Source: Ascoidea tarda (nom. inval.)
Lineage: Eukaryota > Ascomycota > Saccharomycetes > Ascoideales > Ascoideaceae
Length of the DNA stretch: 27,535 bases
Assembly (NCBI GenBank): GCA_030560485.1
Contig: JAKTTS010000180.1
Coordinates: 1 to 27,535, forward strand
Direction of reading: 5' to 3'
The notes under the pieces are model-generated. The model was given only the letters and a program-made list of their open reading frames with translations. It was not told where the DNA came from and did no database searches. Both the position numbers and the translations under genes were made by a program. Positions 8,572-17,507 of the stretch are shown one piece after another. Every line of letters starts with the position of its first letter. The stretch's first letter is position 1.

Positions 8572-8612
8572 CTTTCGACTGTACTCTTTGATTCTCTGCT
8601 TTCTTGTCCACC

Positions 8613-9409
8613 ATGACGATAGACACTTATCTAGATTCCACAATGAATACAGATCCACGAAACTCAGCAAGAATCGAACAAAACCCTTTGGACGAAATAG
8701 CCACTACTGCCTATGGGTTGGGTATTTTTTTTGGCATTGCATTAGCTTTGCTTCCCAGATTGTCCTCTTCCTTCATAACAATATATATAATGGCATTGTC
8801 TGTTTTCCATTTCCTTGAATATTGGTCCACAGCAAGATACAATTCGTCCAAGGTCAACAAAAATTGTATGTGTCCACAAAGCTTTTTTTTTCAAGTAAAA
8901 TACAATAATACTAACTTCAGGTTTTTACAGCTTTTTTACTTCATAATGGACATACTTATATATTGGCACATTTAAGTGCACTTGTGGAATATTTCATAGA
9001 ATTTTATTTCTTTAGAAGCTATAAAATTTCCAACTCTTTCAGTTTGATTCAATACTTCGGTTTTTTTTTACTTTTAGTAGGTCAAATATTCAGAACAACT
9101 GCCATGGTAACTGCTGGAAAATCCTTTTCTCATATCATTGAAACTTCCCACAACCCTCAACATACTCTCGTCACTAATGGTATCTACTCAATTTCAAGAC
9201 ATCCAAGCTACACCGGTTTCTTTTGGTGGGCTATTGGCTCTCAACTTCTCTTATTAAATCCCTTGTGTTTTTTTGGGTTTTTATATCTTCTCTGGACTTT
9301 TTTTTCTCAAAGAATAAGATATGAAGAATCTCTTTTAATCAGCTTTTTTAAAGCCGATTACCTTAACTACAAAGTCAAAACTGGCACTTTAATCCCTTTT
9401 ATTAAATAA
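8613..9409 (+). CDS. STE14: Protein-S-isoprenylcysteine carboxyl methyltransferase (Ste14)
   Basis: Methylates the C-terminal prenylated cysteine of CAAX proteins (Ras, Rho, a-factor-type pheromone) in the ER membrane, using S-adenosylmethionine. Exons 8613-8865 and 8931-9409 join in frame (AAT then a split TCT) to give 243 aa, close to the 239 aa of S. cerevisiae Ste14. Seen: several membrane segments, FLEYWSTARYN then NSFLLHNGHTY restored exactly across the splice, and the ICMT core GIYSISRHPSYTGFFWW plus RIRYEE near the C-terminus. I chose the ATG at 8613, which sits in ACCATGAC context; the frame upstream has no ATG. It lies 576 bp downstream of the Ras-like gene in the same direction and converges on the SIZ gene. 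Function is secure by family. Confidence 0.95.
8866..8930 (+). other. Intron in STE14
   Basis: 65-nt intron: donor GTATGT (8866-8871), branch point TACTAAC (8909-8915), acceptor TTACAG ending at 8930. A nearer AG at 8919-8920 is only five bases from the branch point and breaks the conserved SFLLHNG reading, so I reject it. Confidence 0.92.
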
Positions 9410-9660
9410 TTTGAAATTTTGAAATTTTAAATACACAATACACATTTACTTTTATTTTAACTCATTCAAAAGCAATCAAAATTAACTTTCTATTAAAAAT
9501 ACGGAAAAAAAAAATTAAAAGAAAAAAAAATCGTAGAAATTAAATGTAAAAATAAAATTCAATTGAAAAAAATAATACACTATAAAATAAAATAAAATTA
9601 ACTAAAATAGAATAGAATAGAACAGAATAGAACCGTTAATAAAAATTCAGAACATCAGTT
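9410..9660. terminator. Convergent 3' regions of STE14 and SIZ
   Basis: 251 bp between two convergent stop codons, strongly A/T-rich with A-runs and AATAGAATAG repeats (about 9605-9633). It is expected to hold both polyadenylation zones. No discrete site can be assigned. Confidence 0.45.
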
Positions 9661-12600
9661 TTATTTTTTGTAAGGAGGTTCTTCCTCTTCTGATGAAACA
9701 TCAATAATATCATTATATTGTCTTTTAAATGGATTTTGAGATTCGAATGGTTGATTCACCAATGGTTGCTTTGACAAAGGTAAATAGCTACCGTTACTTT
9801 TATCATTATTTTCATCAACTTGATTAGATCTTTCGAAATTGATCGGATTCAATGTTATTTTCCCGTTAACGTTGTTATTAACCTTTTCAGTAGCATTGTT
9901 AGTATTATTTTCTTTGTTTGTGTCCAATAAAAATACAGAATTTAGTAAATTGGGATTTAATGAAATCCCAAGCATACCTGTATTTTTATTTAAACTTCTA
10001 TTGGTAACTAAATTCGGAAGAGCAGGTAAATTCGGTAGGGATGTTAGATTTGGCTTAGGAGGTAGGATTGGTGGAGGCCCAAACCTTGAAGGAGAATATT
10101 GCTTCCCATTACTCTGAACTCTTCCTCCTGTTTCCAATGTCAGCTGAGAAACAGTCGGATACTTGTCTTTTTCCAAACTTGGAAGCAAAACATTTGTTGA
10201 ATTATGAGAACTATTTTCCGAGTTTTGTCCTTCTTCATGATTTTTCTTTTGTGGTAGAAGTAAATTTGGAAGGGTTATATTAAGAATTGAAGAACGATAA
10301 TTAGACGTGTTTCTGGTTTCTGTATTGCTGTTACTCGTGAGCAAAGAATTATTCCTATCATCTTGATCCAAGTTTGAAAAATTTGGGGAGTTTCTATTTT
10401 GGTTAGAAGAAAACGAATTTTCCCTAGTTCTTGGTTGCAAAGTTGTTTTTTTCCAAAGAGAGTCCAAATTTGGTAAATTAGCAAATCTTGTAACCTCGTT
10501 AGTAGTGGAGTTTGAAGCACTGGTTGTTCGATCATTTGAAGTAGTAAATCCACTCAACGTGGTCGAACTATTATTGAGCAGACTACTAATTGAAATTTCA
10601 CTACTCTTATTATTTTTATTATTATTACCATTAATATTATTATTACCATTAATATTATTATTGTTATTACTATTATTATTATTATCATTGTTGCCATTGG
10701 TAGAAGTATTAGTATAATTTTTCAGATAATTGGAATTATCATTATCATTGTTTCTACTATCATCATTGTTTCTATTATTGTCTTTTCTATTATCAGTGTT
10801 ATGGTTATCTATATTTCCGTTTTTATTTATATTTATATTTGAATTGTCCGTATTGGCATTTTGATAAGTCTTAGACTTATTGCCGCTATTCAGATTGAAT
10901 AAACCGCTCTGAATAGAATAACCACTATTTTGATTGCTTTGATTATTTAAATTCGATATAGATGGTCCGTAATATTTATTGTAGTTATTAAAGCTGCTAT
11001 AAGGATACCAATAAGAGGATGTATTTGTTCTGGGAGCAAATGTTTGAGACCTGGTATTTGATACAGGATGATTGGAGTTTGAATTATTGTATCGAGAAAA
11101 ATATGGAGGGGTCGATGTTCTTGTAGGAGAAATAGGATCATATGACAGTTGAGTATTTTCCCGGCTAGGAGCAGTTGGAACAAAACGAGAACGATTAGGA
11201 GATTTTTTAGACGTAGTGGAATTTTTATTTTGAGTTGCATTGTTATTTGAATGTAAAGTAGGTATCAAAGGTGGTAGTGAAAGAGGAGGAGGAGGAGGGG
11301 AAACGGTTTTTCGCATTGCAGTAGCTAGTCGATTAGGTGAATGAGATAATTTTCTTGTTGCATTATATGAAGTCAGTATTTTGTCAATGTTTGGAGCTGA
11401 TTGATATGAATCTGGGGAAGAAAGCCGAGACAAAGGACTGTCTTCGGATATAAGATTTATGAGATTAGAAGAAACTTCAGCAGGTGTAGAAACTGCAGTG
11501 TTGGGCGAGGTGGTTGTCGGTAGCAAAGTGATTTGCTTATTAGGGCCAGATTGAATCGTAGGAATTGAAGGAAATGTAGATGTTATAGCAGCAGGATTAT
11601 CTGAACCAACTCTGGAAGCATTGTTTAAGTTATTATTTGAAACAGAACCAGTGGATGATTGATTTGTATTTGTCAAAATGGAGTTAGGATTTTTATTAGC
11701 AGTAATGGACTGGTTATCAATATCAGAGAATCCGTTTTCTTCGTCTTCACTATCAAGTGAAAAAATCACTATATCATCATTTTGTTTTTCTGAATCTAAT
11801 TCTACTGTCTCTGAGGTTTCGTTGTTTCCATCATTTAAATTTTCATTGAGACCAGTGTGGTCATGAGGATGAGGATGATTTTTAAAATGACTATTTTGCT
11901 TAAATTCTTCTTTATCAGTCTCTTTTCTAAAAGACCAAGAACCATCTTGATTTAATTGTACAGAATGTATTTCATCATCAGTTTGTTTTATGACTTCTTG
12001 AACATAGTCGTCTATAGCTAGATCATATACATTAATTGACGTTGAACAGATAGGACAAGACCAGGTTTGTGCTTGTTCTTGTAGCTGTAAAAAGTTTAAG
12101 CAGTCAAAGCATTGGACATGGGTACAATTTATTGATTTTGCAGGATATTTCATTCTAGCATAGGTTAATGGACAGATTAAAGATAAAGATAAAGATAAAC
12201 CGAGCAAGTCATCATCCATCGCATAATCTTCTATAATTTTATTTTTTGTTGTTAATTTCAAAACACGAGGGTTTGATTCTCGAATATTGGATAGAATTTC
12301 TTCGCAAGATATTATTTCGACAATATACATGAAGACTAGATAATTGTCTTTAGAAAAAGCGTAGACCAATTCAAGGATATTATTTGCAGGGAAATCTCTG
12401 ACATATTTTGTTAAATTAGCGGGCTTTGCAGTACCTGGTTTGTCCTTTATTCCCTTAACATTATCATTTATCAAAGACTTATTGAAATGGATTTCCAAAG
12501 GATGAGGAAACTTAATGTAAACATCATTATTATTCTGAGATTTTAGGCTGTCGTAGATTCCACTGAGTAAAAACAAACGATAATTTGGATTTGATTTTAA

Positions 12601-13464
12601 TGAGGTTTGGTCTTCGAATGTTAAACTGAATTCTACTTTACAAGTTCCTCTGGTGTCAGGAGCCTTTGAAGCTAATTGTGGAAAATTGCGAATTAATTTT
12701 TTCAATTTGAAGAAAGGGCTTTTTTTAAAATAGATCCAAGGTTTTGGAGTATATGGAGAAGGATGATTTTTTTTATGAGAGTTAGAGCTTGTTATTATGA
12801 AACCAGAGCCTAATCTGTTTTGTGTTGGGTAAGTTGAAATGCCTGGGAATCTCGTTATAGGAGTGGAATTAGAGCTTGAATTTGAATTTGAATTTGAATT
12901 TGAGTTTGAAAGATCATTGCCATTATCTATTGCTATTAAGTTATTGTTCAAGTCACTTGTAGCCAATTCACGATAGATCTGAGTATGGGATGGAATATCA
13001 TAATTATTGAAGGCCAGATCAACAAGTTTTTGGCCAGCAACAAGTTTTATTATCTCTGCTTGAGGTTCATTTGAAGGTACGCGAAAGAAGCCTTTGATTC
13101 TGTCTTGTAGATCAGCTTTTCTTCCAGACTGAACAAGAGATAGTGATTTTGCGAGTTTTTTTAGTGAGCTAACTTTTAACGACTTGATTTTTTCAATTGT
13201 TTCCTGATTGAATTCAAAAAAAAAAAAAATAAAAGAAAATAAAATAAAAAGATCAAATAAAATTCAGATAAAATCAAGACAGAAATTGGATGAAATTGGA
13301 CGAGAGAAAAAATTGTTAGTTGAGGGAAAACTAAAATAAAATAAAAAAATACTAGATGTAGATCCAAACAACAGCAAGTGTTACCAGTTCATAGTTGTGT
13401 GGATCAGTAGGAAATACAAGACACATACCATATAATCATCGCCGGTGAATGTGTAATTACTCAT
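9661..13464 (-). CDS. SIZ1: SIZ-type SUMO E3 ligase (SAP, PINIT, SP-RING)
   Basis: Nuclear E3 that moves SUMO from Ubc9 to targets such as septins or PCNA in budding yeast. Exons 13464-13429 (MSNYTFTGDDYM) and 13203-9661 give 1192 aa. Seen: SAP domain at about 14-52 (LKVSSLKKLAKSLSLV, SGRKADLQDRI) matching Siz1, a PINIT region at about 165-330, and SP-RING from about Cys356 (CPLTYARMKYPAKSINCTH, QCFDC, then WSCPIC). After these comes a C-terminal tail of about 750 residues that is Asn/Ser-rich and mostly disordered, with acidic patches such as VIFSLDSEDEE and DIIDVSSEEEE; these resemble SUMO-interacting motifs (V/I-rich then acidic). The short first exon is essential: without it no ATG precedes the SAP domain. 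SIZ1 versus NFI1/SIZ2 cannot be settled. It is convergent with STE14 and divergent from the gene at 14071. Confidence 0.93.
12178..12199 (-). repeat. TTATCT hexamer repeat in the SIZ coding region
   Basis: Three perfect copies plus a partial one (plus strand GATAAA at 12182-12199), coding the alternating LSLSLSL directly before the first Cys of the SP-RING. Confidence 0.9.
12876..12910 (-). repeat. TTGAAT hexamer repeat coding (Ser-Asn)n
   Basis: Five to six near-perfect hexamers in the linker between the SAP and PINIT regions of the SIZ protein, coding SNSNSNSN. Confidence 0.9.
13204..13428 (-). other. Intron near the SIZ start codon
   Basis: On the minus strand: donor GTATGT (13428-13423), acceptor AATCAG ending at 13204, 225 nt, phase 0. 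The best branch point is AACTAAC (13321-13315), about 110 nt from the acceptor, followed by a T-rich tract. The joined reading YM-ETIEKIKSLKVSSLKK matches the start of the Siz1 SAP region. Confidence 0.82.
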
Positions 13465-14070
13465 TATGAATGGATAGAAGAGTGAATATATGTTTCCATA
13501 AAAAGCCTGGTTGAAGAAAATGGCTATAAAGTATAATATGAGAGAAATCACAATTCAGAACCAATACTTCAAAGAAAAAAAAAGAATAAGGATGGTGTGA
13601 AAGATGAGTCGCCTGGGTTTGCTGCAAAACAAGTTGGGCTCAGTTCATCGCAGACAGAAAATCCTTCAGAAACAGCAGAAGCACCACCAAAACACAGCTC
13701 CAGCCCGAAAATGGGCGCTTTCTCAGCTCCAAATTCCCAAAGCAGAAAAAGCAGAAAAACCTTCATTGCGGCACGTGTATTTTCTCCAAAAAGGAAGTAG
13801 CCGTTTATGTGCACAGTACTGCGTGTACAGGCGTGTACACATGTGTTGACGTTATATTGCGCAAGTACATGCATTATAATGCAACAACACTGCTAGATGT
13901 TTTTGAACGCGCGCACGCACAGCATTGCATATCTATGTGCGTCTGACTGCACTCTTGCTGCAGGTTTCTGGGTGTTAGTTTTGCAACGAAAATCTGTGTA
14001 GTTTCCATTTTTCTCTGTTCCTTTTTGCTGCAATTAACCATTTGCTATTTTTCCCTCCAGTTCAGTTTCA
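13465..14070. promoter_or_regulatory. Divergent promoter of SIZ and the 14071 gene
   Basis: 606 bp. The middle (about 13600-13960) is GC-richer than the flanks. It contains CACGTG (13772-13777), a repeated GCGTGTACA (13818-13836 region), a perfect 14-bp palindrome TGCATTATAATGCA (13870-13883), and GCGC-rich sequence near 13910. Two frames here (81 codons plus, 101 minus) overlap and are unrecognised; I do not call them. Confidence 0.5.
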
Positions 14071-15828
14071 ATGTCGAAAACTGATGTAAAACCTGACGCT
14101 GCTTCTTCTTCTTCCTCTGCCGCTACTGCCGGTGTGTCCTTCGACCGTTCTGCTGGAAAAAATGGGAGCTACACTGCTCTTCTCGACTATTCTGGCGACT
14201 TTCTTGATGAAGATAACCCAAATGAGACTGACGAACGTGAGAGTAACGAGAGCCTTTCTGAAGAAGACGATGATGAGTCTGATGAGAGCAATAATCAGCA
14301 TGATTATGGAGGTCATATCAGCTTCAGCAACTCCATCAATAACAATATTACTTGCGCAAATCACAATCTTGCAAAAACTGCCCCAAAGGGCAATAATACT
14401 AAGGACAATAAAGCTGATTCGATCAATATCACAAACGAGTCAAATGACTTTATAGATTCAAATGATTTGAATTATTCTTCCAATAAAGCTCATAATCACC
14501 ATAACGATGCCAAAGACAATATCAAAAATAGCAACAATGATAGCGATAATAATAGTAATGTTACTAATAATAATGACAAAAAGGAAGTTACAATACCCAG
14601 TGATTTTTTTAAAAACCCAATATCGTTTGGTGATTTCTCTAATGATATATTGCCAAATCTAAACGATTTGAATCCGGCTCAGCTACTAAATTTGCAAAAA
14701 AAGCTCTCGAAAGATTATAAAAAATTATCTCTAGATTTTAATCAAATTAGGCTAAAAAGAATCGATTATTTAATCAACTTAATTGACCAATCAAAATCAG
14801 ATTTGACTAATTATTATCATAGCTATGAAAATTTCATTGAAAATTTAAAGACAACAGATGACGCTCACAATTTCGATATTCTATTAGATAATGATATGAA
14901 AAGTCAAATTAATTTAATCGACAATATTCCAAATATCCCAATTTTCAATTCCTCATTTAATGAATTAATTTTACCAAACTTGATTGAATTTAAAACAAAT
15001 AAAACAAAATATAACTTAGAATATAATTTAATCAAAAAAAATACCATCGATCAAATTTACCTTATCCACCAGCAGTTTTTATATGACTATTTTAATAAAA
15101 AGGAAAACTTTATCATTTCTTTGAAAAATGATATCATTTATTTGAAAAATTTGAAAAAAATTAACAACTATAAAAAATTATCAAATTCTAAAAATCAGAA
15201 TTATTTATTTAACAATTTCAATAAACTGACTCATAATAAAAAAATAAATGCTTTTAATACTGAATTTTCTTTATTATCAAGAAGGAGAAACTATTTATCA
15301 TCAACTTCCACGATAAATAACAGCGATAGCACCACAAACCCTGATTTTATCAATAACAACAATAGTAATAATAATAACAATAATAATTTAAGTCCTCATA
15401 TCAGTCAAAACGGTAATACTAATTTTTATAATAATAACGATAATAATGATAATAACAATAACAATAACGATAATAACACCGGCGGCAATAATAGTGGCAC
15501 CAGCAGTTCTACTAATAACAATAATGTAAATATAAACTCTAGCATACAGAACAGTAATCTTGAAAAACATATTCGTTCATATTCAAATATTACCAATGAA
15601 AATAAAAGGCGAAAGATATCAATACTTACAAACTCAAGCTTTGAAAGTTCAATCAATGATTTGGATGACCAAAAAAATCAGGATAATGAAGATATTGACA
15701 ATATAAATTCTATACTAAATTACTACTATTCAAAGAGTTTATTAAAAGATAATGCAAATGCAAATGCAAATGCAAATGGAATAAAATCTCCTTTAAAAAA
15801 GGAAGGCAATAATAATAACAAAAACTAA
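14071..15828 (+). CDS. Unrecognised acidic, Asn-rich protein with a helical core
   Basis: A 585-aa frame starting at an ATG in TTTCAATGTCG. I do not recognise the family. Seen: a Ser/Ala-rich head; an acidic block at about 45-75 (SLSEEDDDESDESNN); an Asn/Asp-rich linker to about residue 165; a non-repetitive, probably helical or coiled-coil core at about 185-400 beginning FFKNPISFGDF and with NPAQLLNLQKKLSKDYKKL; a poly-Asn/Asp region at about 425-490; and a basic patch KRRKIS near 515 that could be a nuclear signal. The acidic head and helical core would suit a subunit of a chromatin or transcription complex (for instance an Sds3/Dep1-like histone deacetylase subunit), but this is a guess. 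It is convergent with IPI1. Confidence 0.85.
   Translation: MSKTDVKPDAASSSSSAATAGVSFDRSAGKNGSYTALLDYSGDFLDEDNPNETDERESNESLSEEDDDESDESNNQHDYGGHISFSNSINNNITCANHNLAKTAPKGNNTKDNKADSINITNESNDFIDSNDLNYSSNKAHNHHNDAKDNIKNSNNDSDNNSNVTNNNDKKEVTIPSDFFKNPISFGDFSNDILPNLNDLNPAQLLNLQKKLSKDYKKLSLDFNQIRLKRIDYLINLIDQSKSDLTNYYHSYENFIENLKTTDDAHNFDILLDNDMKSQINLIDNIPNIPIFNSSFNELILPNLIEFKTNKTKYNLEYNLIKKNTIDQIYLIHQQFLYDYFNKKENFIISLKNDIIYLKNLKKINNYKKLSNSKNQNYLFNNFNKLTHNKKINAFNTEFSLLSRRRNYLSSTSTINNSDSTTNPDFINNNNSNNNNNNNLSPHISQNGNTNFYNNNDNNDNNNNNNDNNTGGNNSGTSSSTNNNNVNINSSIQNSNLEKHIRSYSNITNENKRRKISILTNSSFESSINDLDDQKNQDNEDIDNINSILNYYYSKSLLKDNANANANANGIKSPLKKEGNNNNKN
15751..15778 (+). repeat. AATGCA hexamer repeat coding (Asn-Ala)n
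   Basis: More than four hexamers in the last 30 codons of the gene, coding NANANANA. Confidence 0.9.
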
Positions 15829-16094
15829 CCATTATATTATAATATATTACACTATAAAACTATTAAAATTATTGAACGTATTGGATATGTTGAATATGTT
15901 GAATACATGGATGCGATTTTGTCTTAATCAATTGATATCAAAAAGAGAAAAAAATAATATTTCCAGATCAAAACTCTAAAAGATTAATTATAATAGTTGT
16001 CATAGATAATTAATCCTAATTCAAAGTAGTTTACATTGATACCTTATATACTATAATAAAGACGATGCTTTTTTATTTTCGGTTATAAAAGCAA
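15829..16094. terminator. Convergent 3' regions of the 14071 gene and IPI1
   Basis: 266 bp of AT-rich sequence between convergent stops, with TATA-type motifs (TATTATAATATATT near 15835, TATATACTATAATA near 16045) like yeast polyadenylation efficiency elements. Confidence 0.45.
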
Positions 16095-17204
16095 CTAAAC
16101 TTTAAAACCATTGATATTATTGTATTCTTCTTCTTGCTTAATTACTTTTTGGGTCGTACTTAGTAGTTTTTTGGCTGATTTACCAATATCTCCACCATCA
16201 GAAATTAATCTTTCACATTCAGCTACAATTCGATTAGCAAAAAACTCGGTTAAATATTTTCTCCTTGTTTCTAAATCTTCGCAAGGAAAGTTGGCTTTAT
16301 TTGAGTCAATATCGTTGATATCAATATTAATTAGTGAATTACGATCACTGTCAGTTTCAAAAAGTTTTAAATGAGAGAACATTTTTGGACTTGGATTGTT
16401 GAAGTTAATCAAATATTTTTCTGTCAACGGATGACGAAAACTACATCTGTTATTATTATTTTCCGTTTTGTTGGTTGATTGGTCAGTTTCAGAATATAAT
16501 GCAGCATTGCTTATCAACTCTTCTAAAGTGGATAGGTGAAGAGACAAAGATTTTTTAAAGTTTGGATTATTTTTGTTGTTTATCGATAATGGAGCGATGG
16601 CATTGTTCTTTGTCAAAATAAGAGGCCAGTTCAATAGTATAAAGAAGGACTTTAACAATTTCAACCAGTTATTTTTAGCAATGCTGTCTAAGCAATTTTT
16701 TTGGTTTGAAATTAAAAGATTCAAAATTTTGGTTGAATCGTTTCTGATTTGCAAGTCAATGTGAGTCATGGCAGTCAATATATATAACACTATAGTGTTA
16801 CAATTTAGCTGGAGGTAGACCGCAGATATAACTTCAAACAAACCAAAGGCTTCTTTTCTAACCGAAGAGTCATTATCAATAATCAATTTGGAAACTGATG
16901 CTATGATCTGCTGAATATATTTCTGATTTATAGAGAGCTTGATCAATCGGGCAAAGTTGTTCTGGATAAACACCAACGAATCCTTTCGCTTCTGGACAGA
17001 AAAATGATGTGTCAAGCTAATGTTCCTGATAAGCTCGACCTCGAAGGACTTTTCCACCAACGCAGACTGCGATGGCAATCGAATGGATCTTGTAGAAAAG
17101 GAAGTATCAGTGTAGTTGGTTGGTTTGGGCTTCAACTTGCCCACCTTCAACTTTGGCTTGACAAAATCCTTTGCCTTTTGAACCTTCTTTCTTTTAGAAC
17201 CCAT
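16095..17204 (-). CDS. IPI1: Ipi1, Rix1-complex subunit for 60S ribosome maturation
   Basis: 369-aa nuclear protein of the Rix1 complex (Rix1-Ipi1-Ipi3), which works with Rea1 in ITS2 processing and pre-60S remodelling; the human relative is TEX10. Seen: basic head MGSKRKKVQKAKDFVKPKLK then VGKLKPKPTNYTDTSFSTRSI, the diagnostic Ipi1 N-terminus (KLKVGK...NxTDTSF), followed by helical HEAT/ARM-like segments (about 60-200, including DNDSSVRKEAFGLFEVI). The rest is less conserved. The length is slightly above the S. cerevisiae protein. The start is the only upstream Met in frame and matches the family's beginning. It is divergent from RQC1 across 303 bp, so the pair may share regulation. Confidence 0.92.
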   Translation of the reverse strand: MGSKRKKVQKAKDFVKPKLKVGKLKPKPTNYTDTSFSTRSIRLPSQSALVEKSFEVELIRNISLTHHFSVQKRKDSLVFIQNNFARLIKLSINQKYIQQIIASVSKLIIDNDSSVRKEAFGLFEVISAVYLQLNCNTIVLYILTAMTHIDLQIRNDSTKILNLLISNQKNCLDSIAKNNWLKLLKSFFILLNWPLILTKNNAIAPLSINNKNNPNFKKSLSLHLSTLEELISNAALYSETDQSTNKTENNNNRCSFRHPLTEKYLINFNNPSPKMFSHLKLFETDSDRNSLINIDINDIDSNKANFPCEDLETRRKYLTEFFANRIVAECERLISDGGDIGKSAKKLLSTTQKVIKQEEEYNNINGFKV

Positions 17205-17507
17205 GCTCTAACTCGACCAGCCCAAAGCACTCAAAACACCAAAGTCTGTTGCAATCCAACAAGAATGATTTCAAAACCAGAGAATGACCAGAAAGCTAGA
17301 GAATGATTTATAATCTTCGATAGGAAAGTACCTGCAAAATCTTTTGGGCCTGTTCCAGACCCAGCGTTACGGATCCGGGATGGAAAATTTTTTGTTCCTT
17401 CCAGAATATTTAAAGGGCTTCTTCTGTTTCTCCCCAGATTCAACCATCAGCAACCATCGTCAGCACTTGCCAGCTTCACAACCCCTTTGCTATCCCCAGC
17501 CTGAACC
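17205..17507. promoter_or_regulatory. Divergent IPI1/RQC1 promoter with RRPE-like core
   Basis: 303 bp. AAAATTTTT at 17384-17392 is the reverse complement of the RRPE core AAAAATTTT, the Stb3-type element of ribosome biogenesis genes; the flanking TG of the full element is absent. No PAC (GATGAG) box is seen. A pyrimidine-rich zone precedes RQC1. Confidence 0.45.

Larger units (their letters stand above)
8037..8612. promoter_or_regulatory. 3' region of the Ras-like gene and STE14 promoter
   Basis: The first 250 bp is T-rich 3' flank. From about 8290 to 8420 the base composition rises, with a cluster of CGG/CCG triplets. The rest is the STE14 core promoter. No ATG lies between 8378 and the STE14 start. 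Confidence 0.55.

Noticed and set aside
12966-12966. SIZ start within exon 2 at this position
   Set aside because: The codon is TTG, not ATG, and the frame continues upstream through a clear SAP domain to a spliced first exon.
13569-13874. Overlapping small frames on both strands (81 codons plus, 101 minus)
   Set aside because: They sit in a divergent promoter, overlap on opposite strands and look like composition-driven open frames.
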